From Paenibacillus oleatilyticus (GTDB lineage: Bacteria; Bacillota; Bacilli; Paenibacillales; NBRC-103111), in NCBI RefSeq assembly GCF_018998565.1, contig NZ_JAHNZO010000024.1:53538-117537 (forward strand): a DNA stretch of 64,000 bases, given 5' to 3'. Below are positions 1 through 7,915 of the stretch, piece by piece (the first letter of the stretch is position 1; every line of letters starts with the position of its first letter). Made by a program: the position numbers and the translations under genes. A model generated the notes under the pieces. The model worked only from the letters and a program-made list of their open reading frames with translations. It was not told the origin of the DNA and made no database searches.

Positions 1-779
1 GCGCTCCGGTATTGCTCCAGCGACAGCTGACCGAGCAGCGTCAGGTCGGGATATTCGGCAGCCAAATGCTTCACCGCCTGCTCGCACTGCGAACGGCGCT
101 CGTTGTAGGCCGAATCGACGAGCCCGCGCTTTTTGTTCGTGTTGCCGATCACCAGCTTGTATTCACCGCTGACGAACGGCACGTGCTTATATTCCAGCGT
201 ATCGCACATGAGCAAAATCGCGTGCTCCTTCTTGCCCATCGCGACCGCAAATTGATCCATGATGCCGCACTGCACGCCGATGAACTCGTTCTCGGCCTTT
301 TGCGACAGCAGCGCGATCCCCACCTTGTCCGTCGGCTGCCCTTCCATCGTGAGCAGGCCGTAGGCCGTCACCACTTCAATAGAAGCCGAAGAGGAAAGAC
401 CGGAGCCGTTCGGAATCGCCCCGCTGTACAAAATATCGTAACCGCCGACGGATAGCCCCCGCTTTTGCAGTTCGCGGATAATGCCCTTCGGATAATTGAT
501 CCAACCGTCTTCAGCGCGGAATTCGACCTGCTGAATGGAAATATGCTTGCGCAGCGGAAAGTTGGTGGAAGCGAAGCCCACCTGATCGTCCTCCCGCTTC
601 CGGATCAGCATCGTCGTGCCGAACGTCAGAGCGGCCGGGAATACGTAGCCCCCGTTGTAGTCGGTATGTTCCCCGATCAGATTGACGCGCCCCGGCGCAT
701 GAAACGCCCGGATAGGATTGGAGCTATCTCCTCCGTACAGCTCGACAAACTGCTCCTGCAATGCTTTGACTTCCGTCAT
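1..779 (-). CDS. galK: Galactokinase, N-terminal ~259 residues (runs off left edge)
   Basis: Phosphorylates alpha-D-galactose at C1 with ATP in the Leloir pathway (cytoplasm; GHMP kinase family). The galactokinase signature GRVNLIGEHTDYNGGY lies at residues 30-45, the ATP-binding loop PNGSGLSSSAS at 123-133, and the conserved CGIMDQFAVAMG stretch follows. The frame is open to base 1, so roughly the last third of a normal ~390-residue enzyme lies outside the window. The ATG at 777-779 is preceded by a GAGGTG ribosome site. The gene is divergent from an AraC-type regulator that may control it. Family assignment is firm; the regulatory link is inferred from position. Confidence 0.95.
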   Translation of the reverse strand, partial: MTEVKALQEQFVELYGGDSSNPIRAFHAPGRVNLIGEHTDYNGGYVFPAALTFGTTMLIRKREDDQVGFASTNFPLRKHISIQQVEFRAEDGWINYPKGIIRELQKRGLSVGGYDILYSGAIPNGSGLSSSASIEVVTAYGLLTMEGQPTDKVGIALLSQKAENEFIGVQCGIMDQFAVAMGKKEHAILLMCDTLEYKHVPFVSGEYKLVIGNTNKKRGLVDSAYNERRSQCEQAVKHLAAEYPDLTLLGQLSLEQYRS

Positions 780-996
780 GACGGTTCACCTCGTTATGGA
801 TTTAAGAAGACACGTTCGATATAGCGAATTTCATTAGTAAGCTTTTGCTTCAAGTATAGCCCGGACAACCGGTTTTCACTATGGAACGATGTCAGGACGA
901 CATGGAAAAATGTTAGATCATGAACGCGCAGACATTCCCGGTTATGCTATACTGAACGTATCCGGGGCAATGCCCCAAAAGGAGGCGAGTCGCGCC

Positions 997-1884
997 TTGT
1001 CCGGGCCCGTCAAACGTCCCGATACCTACTTTGTCGTATCCAACCCGTACCCCGCGCCGGAAGATAGCCCATTGACCGTCCTGTTCGCCGGCCACAGCCA
1101 GACGAAGCCGGGTCATAAGCCCGGTCCGAAGGTGGTCGATTATTATTTGCTGCACCATGTGCTGTCCGGCAAGGGCACCTACGTCTGCCAAGGACAGACC
1201 TACGAGCTCGGCGCAGGAGACAGCTTCCTGATCGAGCCGGGCAAGCTGGTCAATTACATGGCCGATACGCTTGATCCATGGCACTACCGCTGGGTCGCCT
1301 TCGAAGGACGGCTCGCGGAGCGGTTACTGCAGGATACGGGGCTGAGCTCGCAGCAGCCGGTCGTGCATACCGGACGAAAGCGCTCGATCGGCGTCCTGTT
1401 CCGCCAAGTGCAGCTGGCGTTCCAACACCGCGGTGCAGGCGCCAATCTGAAAGCGAACGGCTGCCTGCACCTGCTGTTCGCCGAGTTTGCGGAAGCGCTT
1501 CGCCCGCTTCGCTCCGACGAGCCGGAGCAGGCGGCTGCCGCCGGGCAAACGGTGCAGCGGGCGCTGCAATATTTATCCAAGCAGTACGCAGAGCCGATCA
1601 CGATCGAGCTGATGGCCGAGTCGCTAGGCTACAACCGCGCTTATCTCTCGACGCTGTTCAAGCGGCAGACCGGGCTGACGCCCGTGACGTTCCTGCTCCG
1701 GCTCCGGCTAGACAAAGCGCGCCATCTGCTGCGGGAGCGCCCTGAGCTGACCGTGGAACAGATTGCGTCTTCGGTCGGCTTCCAGGACCCGCTGTACTTT
1801 TCGAAGCAGTTCAAGCGGCATTACCAGCTCTCGCCGACCGATTACCGCAGCTCGCTGCTGCATCCCCCGGGCTCCGGCGATTAA
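997..1884 (+). CDS. AraC-family transcriptional regulator (cupin + AraC HTH)
   Basis: About 295 residues. The N-terminal ~150 residues look like an AraC-type sugar-sensing cupin (VDYYLLHHVLSGKGTY...GDSFLIEPG). The last ~100 residues carry two helix-turn-helix motifs (ESLGYNRAYLSTLFKRQTG and ASSVGFQDPLYFSKQFKRH). I chose the TTG at 997 because AAGGAGGCGAG sits about 8 bases upstream; longer in-frame starts back to 889 have no comparable site. Divergent from galK, so a role in galactoside or galactose control is plausible, but the inducer cannot be read from sequence. It converges on the histidine kinase gene at 1932. Confidence 0.9.
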   Translation: MSGPVKRPDTYFVVSNPYPAPEDSPLTVLFAGHSQTKPGHKPGPKVVDYYLLHHVLSGKGTYVCQGQTYELGAGDSFLIEPGKLVNYMADTLDPWHYRWVAFEGRLAERLLQDTGLSSQQPVVHTGRKRSIGVLFRQVQLAFQHRGAGANLKANGCLHLLFAEFAEALRPLRSDEPEQAAAAGQTVQRALQYLSKQYAEPITIELMAESLGYNRAYLSTLFKRQTGLTPVTFLLRLRLDKARHLLRERPELTVEQIASSVGFQDPLYFSKQFKRHYQLSPTDYRSSLLHPPGSGD

Positions 1885-1931
1885 GCTTCGCTCAGGCGAT
1901 TCGCAGCGGTTCGCCGCTAACGTCCGAGTCT

Positions 1932-4052
1932 CTATTCACCCCCTTTCGCGAGGGGCAGCATGAAGGCGATGCAGGCGCCTTGACCGACGCGGCTTTGCGC
2001 CCAGATCCGGCCCCCATGGTAGTCGATAATCTCCTTGGCGATGGCCAGCCCGAGACCGCTGCCGCCGCCGGCCGTGTTGCGGGATTTGTCTTTCTTGTAG
2101 AAACGGTCGAATATATGCGGCAGGTCTTCCGGATCGATGCCCGAGCCGTTATCCTGCACCTGGACGACAAGCGAATGCTCGTCCACGATAAAATGAAGCT
2201 GGATCAGTCCGCCGCGGGGCGTGTGCTTGACCGCATTGTAAATGACGTTGGTCAGCACCTGATCGATCCGGTCCACGTCGATTTTGACGACGGCCTGCCG
2301 GTGGGCTTCGGGCCGCAGCGAGTAGGCGACCGTCTCGAACTTGAGCCCGGCACCGGCTAGCTCCAGCTCATAGCGCTCGTCGAAGTAGCGGATAAAATCG
2401 TCCGCGCTCACCGGCTGGATATCGAAATCCATCTGTCTGGCCTCCAGCTTCGAGAGCTGAAACAAATCGGCGATGAGCCGGTTCAGACCCGTGATCCGGT
2501 TATGGATGAGCTTTAAATACTTTTGCTGCTGGTCGGGCTGCGAGACGACGCCGTCGATGAGCGCTTCCACGTACCCTTGAATCAGCGTCATCGGCGTTCC
2601 CAGGTCGTGCGAGATATTGCTGAGCAGGTGCCGCCTGGACGTTTCCATCCGCGCCAAGTCGTCGTTCATCCGCTCCAGGCTGCGGTTGATACGTTCCAGC
2701 TCGGCGGTCCGCTCGCGAATTTTATGCTCCAGGCCGGTGTTCATCTCGCGCATTTGCCGCGATAGCGTCTCCACTTCCACGTAGGCCTTGGCCGATTTGG
2801 CGCTCAGGATGAACGAGGTCATGAATACGCAGACAAGCAGCCCGTACGACGAAACCTCGCCAAGCTTGATCCACTGGTTATAGTACATAATGTCCAGCAT
2901 CACCGTGGCGACGTAAGCGCCCGCGCCGATCGCGGCGAACAGCGCCCCGTCTCTTTTGCGAAGCACGGCTCGGCCGAGGCTGAACAGCAGGTAGCCGCTG
3001 GTGAACAGCGTAATGAGCTGAAACGCCGGCGTCGTATACGTTACCCACGGGGGTGGAATCAGAAATGCCGCGGCCGAGAACGCTGCGCCAAGCGCCAGAA
3101 TAAGCCGGACGACACCGAGGCGCACCTCCTGCGGGTAGAGCGAGTGCATGAACATAATCATGACGGGTACGCCCATGTAAAAGCATACGTATTCGATGCG
3201 CAGCTCCGTCAGCCAATGCACCTCGGGGACAAAATAATACATCACGCCTTCGCCCGCGAAGAAGGCCCGTATGCCGATCAGCAAGCAAAAAAGACCGAAA
3301 TAAAGCGATCCTTTCTCTTTGCGCCTCAGCGCAATCAATCCGATGTGATACAGCCCCATCGACAGCAGGCTTCCGACCACAAGCGTCTCGATCGCAAGCT
3401 CTTTCCGGAGCTTGCTGTCCAGCGCGCTCCAGGAGCCGAGCTCGACCGGTTTCCAGATACCCCCGAGCCGGTGATGGTAATTGGAAACCTGAATGACGAT
3501 ATCCAGCGGCCCGCCCGCATGACGGAACCGGATTAGATTCGGGGTGTATTGCGGCTTGGAAGTCCAAATGTCTTCTCCGACCGTGCCGCTGCTTGCGACG
3601 GGCTCGCCGTTCACCCAAGCCTTGTAGGCCGTACGGATGTACGGAAGCTTCAGCCCCAGATCCGAGGCGGAGCCATCCAGCTTCACTTTCAAGCGAAAGG
3701 TCGCATGACCCGATCCGCCCGGCTGCTCGCCGTCCACAGGGACTCGATTCCATACCTCGGGGAGAACAATCGGGGTGGCCCGATCCCTTGCGGCATGGTC
3801 CGGGGAGGCCAGCTCTTCCGGCGTCAGCAGACGCATCCAGTGCATATCCCATTCACCGTCCAGCCGGACCGTTCCATGGGATTCCAAGCCGTAGCCCTCC
3901 AGATCCATCACGCCTTGAACGGCACGGGGCGCGGACTCCCCGGCAGCGGAACGATAGTAACTGATACCGGCAATCGCGGCGGCCAATAAAACTATGGAAA
4001 TACACACCCAAAACCATTTATAATAGAAATAGTTTCTGGAAATCGATACCAC
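1932..4052 (-). CDS. 7TM-DISM sensor histidine kinase
   Basis: 706 residues. An N-terminal membrane anchor (about 11-30) is followed by an extracellular jelly-roll-like domain (about 45-215, 7TMR-DISMED2 type), a seven-helix membrane block (about 220-430), a coiled coil, and the kinase core. The phosphoacceptor is H482 in LLSNISHDLGTPMTLIQGY; the N box NVIYNAVKHTP and G boxes DNGSGIDPEDLP and GGSGLGLAIAKEI are intact. Divergent from the OmpR-type regulator at 4263 with ~210 bp between them, so they probably form one two-component system. The DISMED2 fold is known to bind carbohydrates or similar ligands; the ligand here is unknown. Confidence 0.93.
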   Translation of the reverse strand: MVSISRNYFYYKWFWVCISIVLLAAAIAGISYYRSAAGESAPRAVQGVMDLEGYGLESHGTVRLDGEWDMHWMRLLTPEELASPDHAARDRATPIVLPEVWNRVPVDGEQPGGSGHATFRLKVKLDGSASDLGLKLPYIRTAYKAWVNGEPVASSGTVGEDIWTSKPQYTPNLIRFRHAGGPLDIVIQVSNYHHRLGGIWKPVELGSWSALDSKLRKELAIETLVVGSLLSMGLYHIGLIALRRKEKGSLYFGLFCLLIGIRAFFAGEGVMYYFVPEVHWLTELRIEYVCFYMGVPVMIMFMHSLYPQEVRLGVVRLILALGAAFSAAAFLIPPPWVTYTTPAFQLITLFTSGYLLFSLGRAVLRKRDGALFAAIGAGAYVATVMLDIMYYNQWIKLGEVSSYGLLVCVFMTSFILSAKSAKAYVEVETLSRQMREMNTGLEHKIRERTAELERINRSLERMNDDLARMETSRRHLLSNISHDLGTPMTLIQGYVEALIDGVVSQPDQQQKYLKLIHNRITGLNRLIADLFQLSKLEARQMDFDIQPVSADDFIRYFDERYELELAGAGLKFETVAYSLRPEAHRQAVVKIDVDRIDQVLTNVIYNAVKHTPRGGLIQLHFIVDEHSLVVQVQDNGSGIDPEDLPHIFDRFYKKDKSRNTAGGGSGLGLAIAKEIIDYHGGRIWAQSRVGQGACIAFMLPLAKGGE

Positions 4053-4262
4053 TTTCTTTCCTGTTGCTCAAATGGGCTTCCTGCTAATATCGTACCTTAA
4101 ACTGCATTATTTGGAAACCGGGATAAACGGCTCACCTTTGGGGGATTTCGGGACGTTTGTCACTGCCATATCAGAATCCAGTATCGAGTCCGGCGGGGTA
4201 TGATTCTGATAGTTTCAAAGAAGCATCATGTTTCGCCGCATCATCTTTTGGAGGAGAAATCG

Positions 4263-4955
4263 ATGCCTGGAGAAAAAATACTCATCGTCGACGATGAAGC
4301 CGAGATTGTCGAATTAATCAGTCTTTATTTGCGTAAGGAGGGATATGACGTACTGTATTCCGGGAATGGCGCCGAAGCGCTTGCCATGGTGCGGGAGCAC
4401 CGTCCGGACTTGGTGATTCTCGACATCCTGCTCCCCGAAATGGACGGCATCGAAGTATGCCGGCAAATCCGCAAGTCCTATAATACGCCGATTTTATTTC
4501 TGAGCTGCAAAAGCGAGGATATGGATATCATTCTGGGGTTCAGCATCGGAGGGGACGATTACATCACGAAGCCGTTCAGTCCCGGTCAGCTCGTCGCCCG
4601 GGTCAAAGCGCATCTGCGCCGCAGCCAGCTGCTTGAGCAGCACAAGGAAGATTCCCAGTACCTGTCGTTTCCGGGACTGGAAATCGATCTGCTCAGCCGG
4701 ACCGTGAAAGCCGGCGGCGGGCTCGTGCCGCTGTCTTCCAAGGAGTTCGACCTGCTGCTGCATCTCGCCCGCTCGCCCGGCAAGGTGCTTCCGCTCGAGC
4801 AGCTGTATAAAATGACCTGGGGCGTGGACAGCAACGGCGATACGCGCACGCTGCTCGTCCACATCAGCAACCTGCGCAAGAAGATCGAACCGAACCCCAC
4901 CGATCCGAAGTACATCCATACCGTGCGGGGGATCGGCTACAAATTCAACGTGTAG
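4263..4955 (+). CDS. OmpR/PhoB-family response regulator
   Basis: 230 residues: receiver domain (KILIVDDE; phosphoacceptor D54 in LVILDILLPEMDG; the conserved Lys in ITKPFSPGQL) plus a C-terminal winged helix (VPLSSKEFDLLLHLARSPGKV...VRGIGYKFNV). The ATG at 4263 has GGAGGA seven bases upstream and gives the canonical MPGEKILIVDDE start; an upstream in-frame extension lacks a ribosome site. Likely partner of the divergent 7TM histidine kinase. Ends 8 bp before the convergent rluF gene. Confidence 0.95.
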   Translation: MPGEKILIVDDEAEIVELISLYLRKEGYDVLYSGNGAEALAMVREHRPDLVILDILLPEMDGIEVCRQIRKSYNTPILFLSCKSEDMDIILGFSIGGDDYITKPFSPGQLVARVKAHLRRSQLLEQHKEDSQYLSFPGLEIDLLSRTVKAGGGLVPLSSKEFDLLLHLARSPGKVLPLEQLYKMTWGVDSNGDTRTLLVHISNLRKKIEPNPTDPKYIHTVRGIGYKFNV

Positions 4956-4963
4956 CATAGAGC

Positions 4964-5662
4964 TTACGGCTGATGTCCGATGTCGCTCATCAGCTTGTCC
5001 AGCTCTTCCGGGGTCAGATCGCGCCACTGCCCCACCGGCAAACCGGCCAGCTTGATGTTCATAATGCGCACCCGCTTCAGCCGGCGCACCTCGTAGCCGA
5101 AGGCGGCGCTCATCCGGCGGATTTGACGGTTCAGCCCTTGCGTCAGTACGATCCGAAACGTCCGGTCGTCGATGCGGTTCACCTTGCACGGTTTAGTGAC
5201 GGTCCCGAGAATCCGCACGCCGCTCGCCATTCCCTGCAAAAACATCGAAGTGACCGGTTTGTTCACCGTCACGATGTATTCCTTCTCATGCTCGTGCTCG
5301 GAGCGTAGTATCTTGTTGACGATATCGCCGTCATTCGTAAGCAAAATCAATCCTTCGGAATCTTTATCCAGCCGTCCGATCGGGAAAATACGCTCGCGGT
5401 GTCCCACAAAATCCACGATATTGCCGCGGACGTGCCGTTCCGTCGTGCTGGTGATGCCTACCGGCTTGTGGAGCGCAATGTAGACGTGCTTTTTCTTCTC
5501 GCTGATCGGTTTTCCGTCGATCCGCACGTCGTCGCCTTCACTCACCCGGCTTCCGAGCTCGGCCAGCTGACCGTTAATCGTGACGCGCTTTCCCTCGATC
5601 AACTGATCCGCTTCGCGCCGGGAGCAAATTCCCGTTTCGCTGATATATTTGTTGATTCTCAT
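4964..5662 (-). CDS. rluF: 23S rRNA pseudouridine synthase, RluF type
   Basis: 232 residues. An N-terminal S4 RNA-binding domain (MRINKYISETGICSRREAD) is followed by an RsuA/RluB/RluF-type catalytic domain. The catalytic Asp is D99 in PIGRLDKDSEGLIL, and the later motif GLNRQIRRMSAAFGYEVRRL is conserved in the family. Isomerises a uridine of 23S rRNA (U2604 for E. coli RluF; the Bacillus-group target is inferred). The ATG at 5660-5662 has GGAG eight bases upstream; an alternative GTG nine bases earlier overlaps that ribosome site. The C-terminus is shorter than in E. coli RluF, as usual in Firmicutes. Confidence 0.9.
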   Translation of the reverse strand: MRINKYISETGICSRREADQLIEGKRVTINGQLAELGSRVSEGDDVRIDGKPISEKKKHVYIALHKPVGITSTTERHVRGNIVDFVGHRERIFPIGRLDKDSEGLILLTNDGDIVNKILRSEHEHEKEYIVTVNKPVTSMFLQGMASGVRILGTVTKPCKVNRIDDRTFRIVLTQGLNRQIRRMSAAFGYEVRRLKRVRIMNIKLAGLPVGQWRDLTPEELDKLMSDIGHQP

Positions 5663-5857
5663 CGTTCTCACTCCGCTTGTCCTGACTTTATCGCTCCATT
5701 ATACCATGCGGGTTTTTCGTTGCAAAAAATTCAAGAGGCGCTCTGCGAAGAAGAAGGAAGCTCTGGCGATGCCGGAGCGGGAACGTGTGAAGTCATAAAA
5801 GCTTGTTCAGCTTGTTTATTGTGTTGGAAAATAACAAGGAAAAGAGGCGAAAATCGT

Positions 5858-6346
5858 ATGATCGAAAACGCGGCAAAGCTCCCGGAGATGGAGCCTGTTA
5901 TGGTGGAGCACAAGGAGTTGAAGCTGATCGGCATCCCGTGCATCGGCCTGAACGACATGGGAGGCAAGTATCGGCACGCCAAAGAAGCGCTGCTGTCTTC
6001 CGCCAAGCATCTGCCCCATATCGTGAACCCTCAAATTCATTACGGCCTGTGGCCGCACGGACCGTCGCAGAGCCATCCGGACACGCACGTATACATCCTT
6101 TGCGTGGAGGTCGAATCGTACGACGACATTCCCGAATGGTTCCTCCGCCTGACTGTTCCGGCGCACCGGTGCGTCGTCGTGGCGAATAAGGACGGGAACT
6201 TCGAGGCGGCCGGCCAAGCGGTCGAAGCGTATTTGCGCGAAAAGGGACTTCAAACCAGCGCCGGCAACCGTACCTACACGATATGCGAACGATACAATTA
6301 CGAAGGCGAAGGATTCGCGCGGTACTCGCTTCCGCTCGTCGATTGA
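5858..6346 (+). CDS. GyrI-like / AraC effector-binding domain protein
   Basis: 162 residues, no DNA-binding domain. The pattern (MVEHKELKLIGIPCIG at the start, YILCVEVESYDDIPEWFLRLTVPAHRCVVVANKDG, then IcerYNYEGEG near the end) fits a stand-alone GyrI-like small-molecule binding fold (SOUL/GyrI superfamily). Such proteins bind hydrophobic or cationic ligands, some acting as drug-binding or hydrolase modules; the ligand is unknown. The ATG at 5858 is preceded by AAGAGGCG. It sits alone between rluF and a convergent membrane protein gene. Confidence 0.75.
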   Translation: MIENAAKLPEMEPVMVEHKELKLIGIPCIGLNDMGGKYRHAKEALLSSAKHLPHIVNPQIHYGLWPHGPSQSHPDTHVYILCVEVESYDDIPEWFLRLTVPAHRCVVVANKDGNFEAAGQAVEAYLREKGLQTSAGNRTYTICERYNYEGEGFARYSLPLVD

Positions 6347-6445
6347 AGCCGCCTGTTGAACCGAACGCGAGCCCCCTTGCGCCTGCCATGCGCTTCTCCT
6401 GACGGACAAACTCCGGAAAAGCGAATTTGGCTGCACGGGGGTTTT

Positions 6446-6901
6446 TTACTGCTCCGACGGGCTTTGCGGCTTGGAAACCGTGGTGTGCGGCGCACCGGCA
6501 ACCGCTGTCTGCGGCTTAGCGGAGCTTTTTTTGGTAAATAGAGTGAAAAAGCCGCTGTGCGTCGTTACATTCATCGTTTTGCCGTCCTTGACAAAAACAC
6601 GGAGAGCCCCCACCTGCTCCTCTTTGTCTTCCTTCCATCCCCACTTGCGAATCTCATTCTCGTAGAAATCGGGAATACTTTCCTTTTCTTCGATACCTTT
6701 CATGTTGTAGCGCACATAGACGACTCCCGGATTGGAGAACGGAACGTCCGATTTGCGCGCCTCCGCCGGCACGGGAAACTGTTCGTCGATGCTTGAACCG
6801 ACAAAGCTGTTGTTATTGGAAAACGCATACCCGTACACCAGAGCCGATAAGGTTACCGCCACCATAAGAAATAAAATAACTCGCAGCGATCTGCCGCGCA
6901 T
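6446..6901 (-). CDS. Membrane-anchored hypothetical protein
   Basis: 151 residues with one N-terminal transmembrane helix (about 8-27, VILFLMVAVTLSALVYGYAF) and an extracytoplasmic domain of ~120 residues ending in a Pro/Ser/Thr-rich tail. The central segment (VVYVRYNMKGIEEKESIPDF...WGWKEDKEE) has a small alpha/beta look, but I cannot name a family. Start at 6901 chosen for GGGGGTG upstream and the positively charged MRGRSLR signal anchor. Monocistronic; no terminator with a clear T-run seen. Confidence 0.7.
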   Translation of the reverse strand: MRGRSLRVILFLMVAVTLSALVYGYAFSNNNSFVGSSIDEQFPVPAEARKSDVPFSNPGVVYVRYNMKGIEEKESIPDFYENEIRKWGWKEDKEEQVGALRVFVKDGKTMNVTTHSGFFTLFTKKSSAKPQTAVAGAPHTTVSKPQSPSEQ

Positions 6902-7052
6902 ACCAACACCCCCAGTTGCTCTATACCTATTCGAAAAAGAATGACGATCTAGTACCATACAAAGTTTCATCCTTATCCGAAAGGTTTAATAAAGGGGTAC
7001 ACGGATGCGTCACGCCGTCCGGCGGAAAATACGAATCGAGGAGTGTTGCCCT

Positions 7053-7520
7053 ATGTCCCGTAAAAAAACGCTGCCGTCGATCACCAAGCCCTTTTCCCAC
7101 GTGCACGCTACGCTCAAAACGATGGGATTCACCGAACTGCCTTCCCGGGAAGGAAGCACATACGAATTGACGTTTCGCGATTCCGCTTCGCTGCAGGAAT
7201 ATCCATACCGTATCTATACGCATACGCAAGAGAACGGCCAGACCCGGATTGACTTGAACGAGGCCGGCTTCGTTGTGCAGGACAATATACCCGTTTCGGC
7301 AGACGCCGCTGCCCAAGAGATGTTGGCGGAGCTTCAGCAATATATGGAATACGGCCCGGCCAAGACGAAGCCCACCGAATCGACGCCGATCGGCAAGGCA
7401 ATGAACGGCAAAATGGCCAACAACGAGAAGGAGGTCCGCCAGCTTGGCAAAGTGATGGCAAGCCTCCCGACGAATTCGCAGGTGATGGAAAAGGGCATGA
7501 TGCCGGACCCTTTGCAATGA
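7053..7520 (+). CDS. Conserved hypothetical protein
   Basis: 155 residues, soluble. The N-terminal ~100 residues form an alternating hydrophobic pattern (YELTFRDSASLQEYPYRIYTHTQENGQTRIDLNEAGF); the C-terminal ~55 residues are polar and probably helical (EKEVRQLGKVMASLPTNSQVMEKGMM). No family recognised. The ATG at 7053 has CGAGGAG upstream. Its terminator hairpin (7555 onward) has been split and duplicated by the palindromic element described at 7555-7803. Confidence 0.65.
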   Translation: MSRKKTLPSITKPFSHVHATLKTMGFTELPSREGSTYELTFRDSASLQEYPYRIYTHTQENGQTRIDLNEAGFVVQDNIPVSADAAAQEMLAELQQYMEYGPAKTKPTESTPIGKAMNGKMANNEKEVRQLGKVMASLPTNSQVMEKGMMPDPLQ

Positions 7521-7554
7521 AGTCTCCCGCACAGGGAGCATATCGGAACGCTTA

Positions 7555-7803
7555 GAGCTTCCTTTGGAGGCTCCTGAGCTGGTTGAGAAACCCGCTTCGC
7601 GCAGAAACTCTCTGCATACGACGGTGGGGTATATCCCTCCGGCCGCTCTTGAAACCCGTGAATCTGATTAGAATTAGCGGTATTTTCACGGGCTTCAAAG
7701 GCGGACGTAAACTCTTACGGGATATACCCTACCTCTATTTCTCAGAGATATTTTACTACTAGGGTTTCTCAACAGCCTGTTGGAGCTTCCTTCGGAGGCT
7801 CCT
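7555..7803. mobile_element. Palindromic element A inserted at a terminator, with 21-bp direct repeats
   Basis: A 207-bp body (7576-7782) is flanked by near-identical 21-bp copies (7555-7575 and 7783-7803, one mismatch) of a terminator hairpin, GAGCTTCC..GGAGGCTCCT. Only the right copy keeps the T-run (TCCTTTTTGC). The body folds on itself: GTTGAGAAACCC at 7582-7593 pairs with 7762-7773; GGGTATATCCC at 7627-7637 pairs with 7719-7729; TTGAAACCCGTGAA at 7649-7662 pairs with 7685-7698 (one mismatch). The apical loop holds AATCTGATTAGAA (7661-7673), identical in element B. It contains no gene. This explains the ~395-bp gap between 7520 and 7916. Confidence 0.75.
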
Positions 7804-7809
7804 TTTTGC
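7783..7809 (+). terminator. Rho-independent terminator (right copy)
   Basis: GGAGCTTCC / GGAGGCTCC forms nine base pairs (one G-U) around a three-base loop and is followed by TTTTTG. It is the presumed terminator of the gene at 7053-7520, now about 260 bp downstream of the stop because of element A. Confidence 0.7.
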
Positions 7810-7915
7810 TTGTCCACCTGCCGAAACAAGGCGTCCGGTGCGAATATTATTAGCATTGGTTAATTTACGCTAAAGCGGCGAACATTCCGTGGCGACAAAA
7901 GGGGGACCATCAGCC

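Noticed and set aside
1895..1920. Small GCGG..CCGC hairpin between the AraC gene and the 7TM kinase
   Set aside because: No T-run on either strand, stem only about six pairs.
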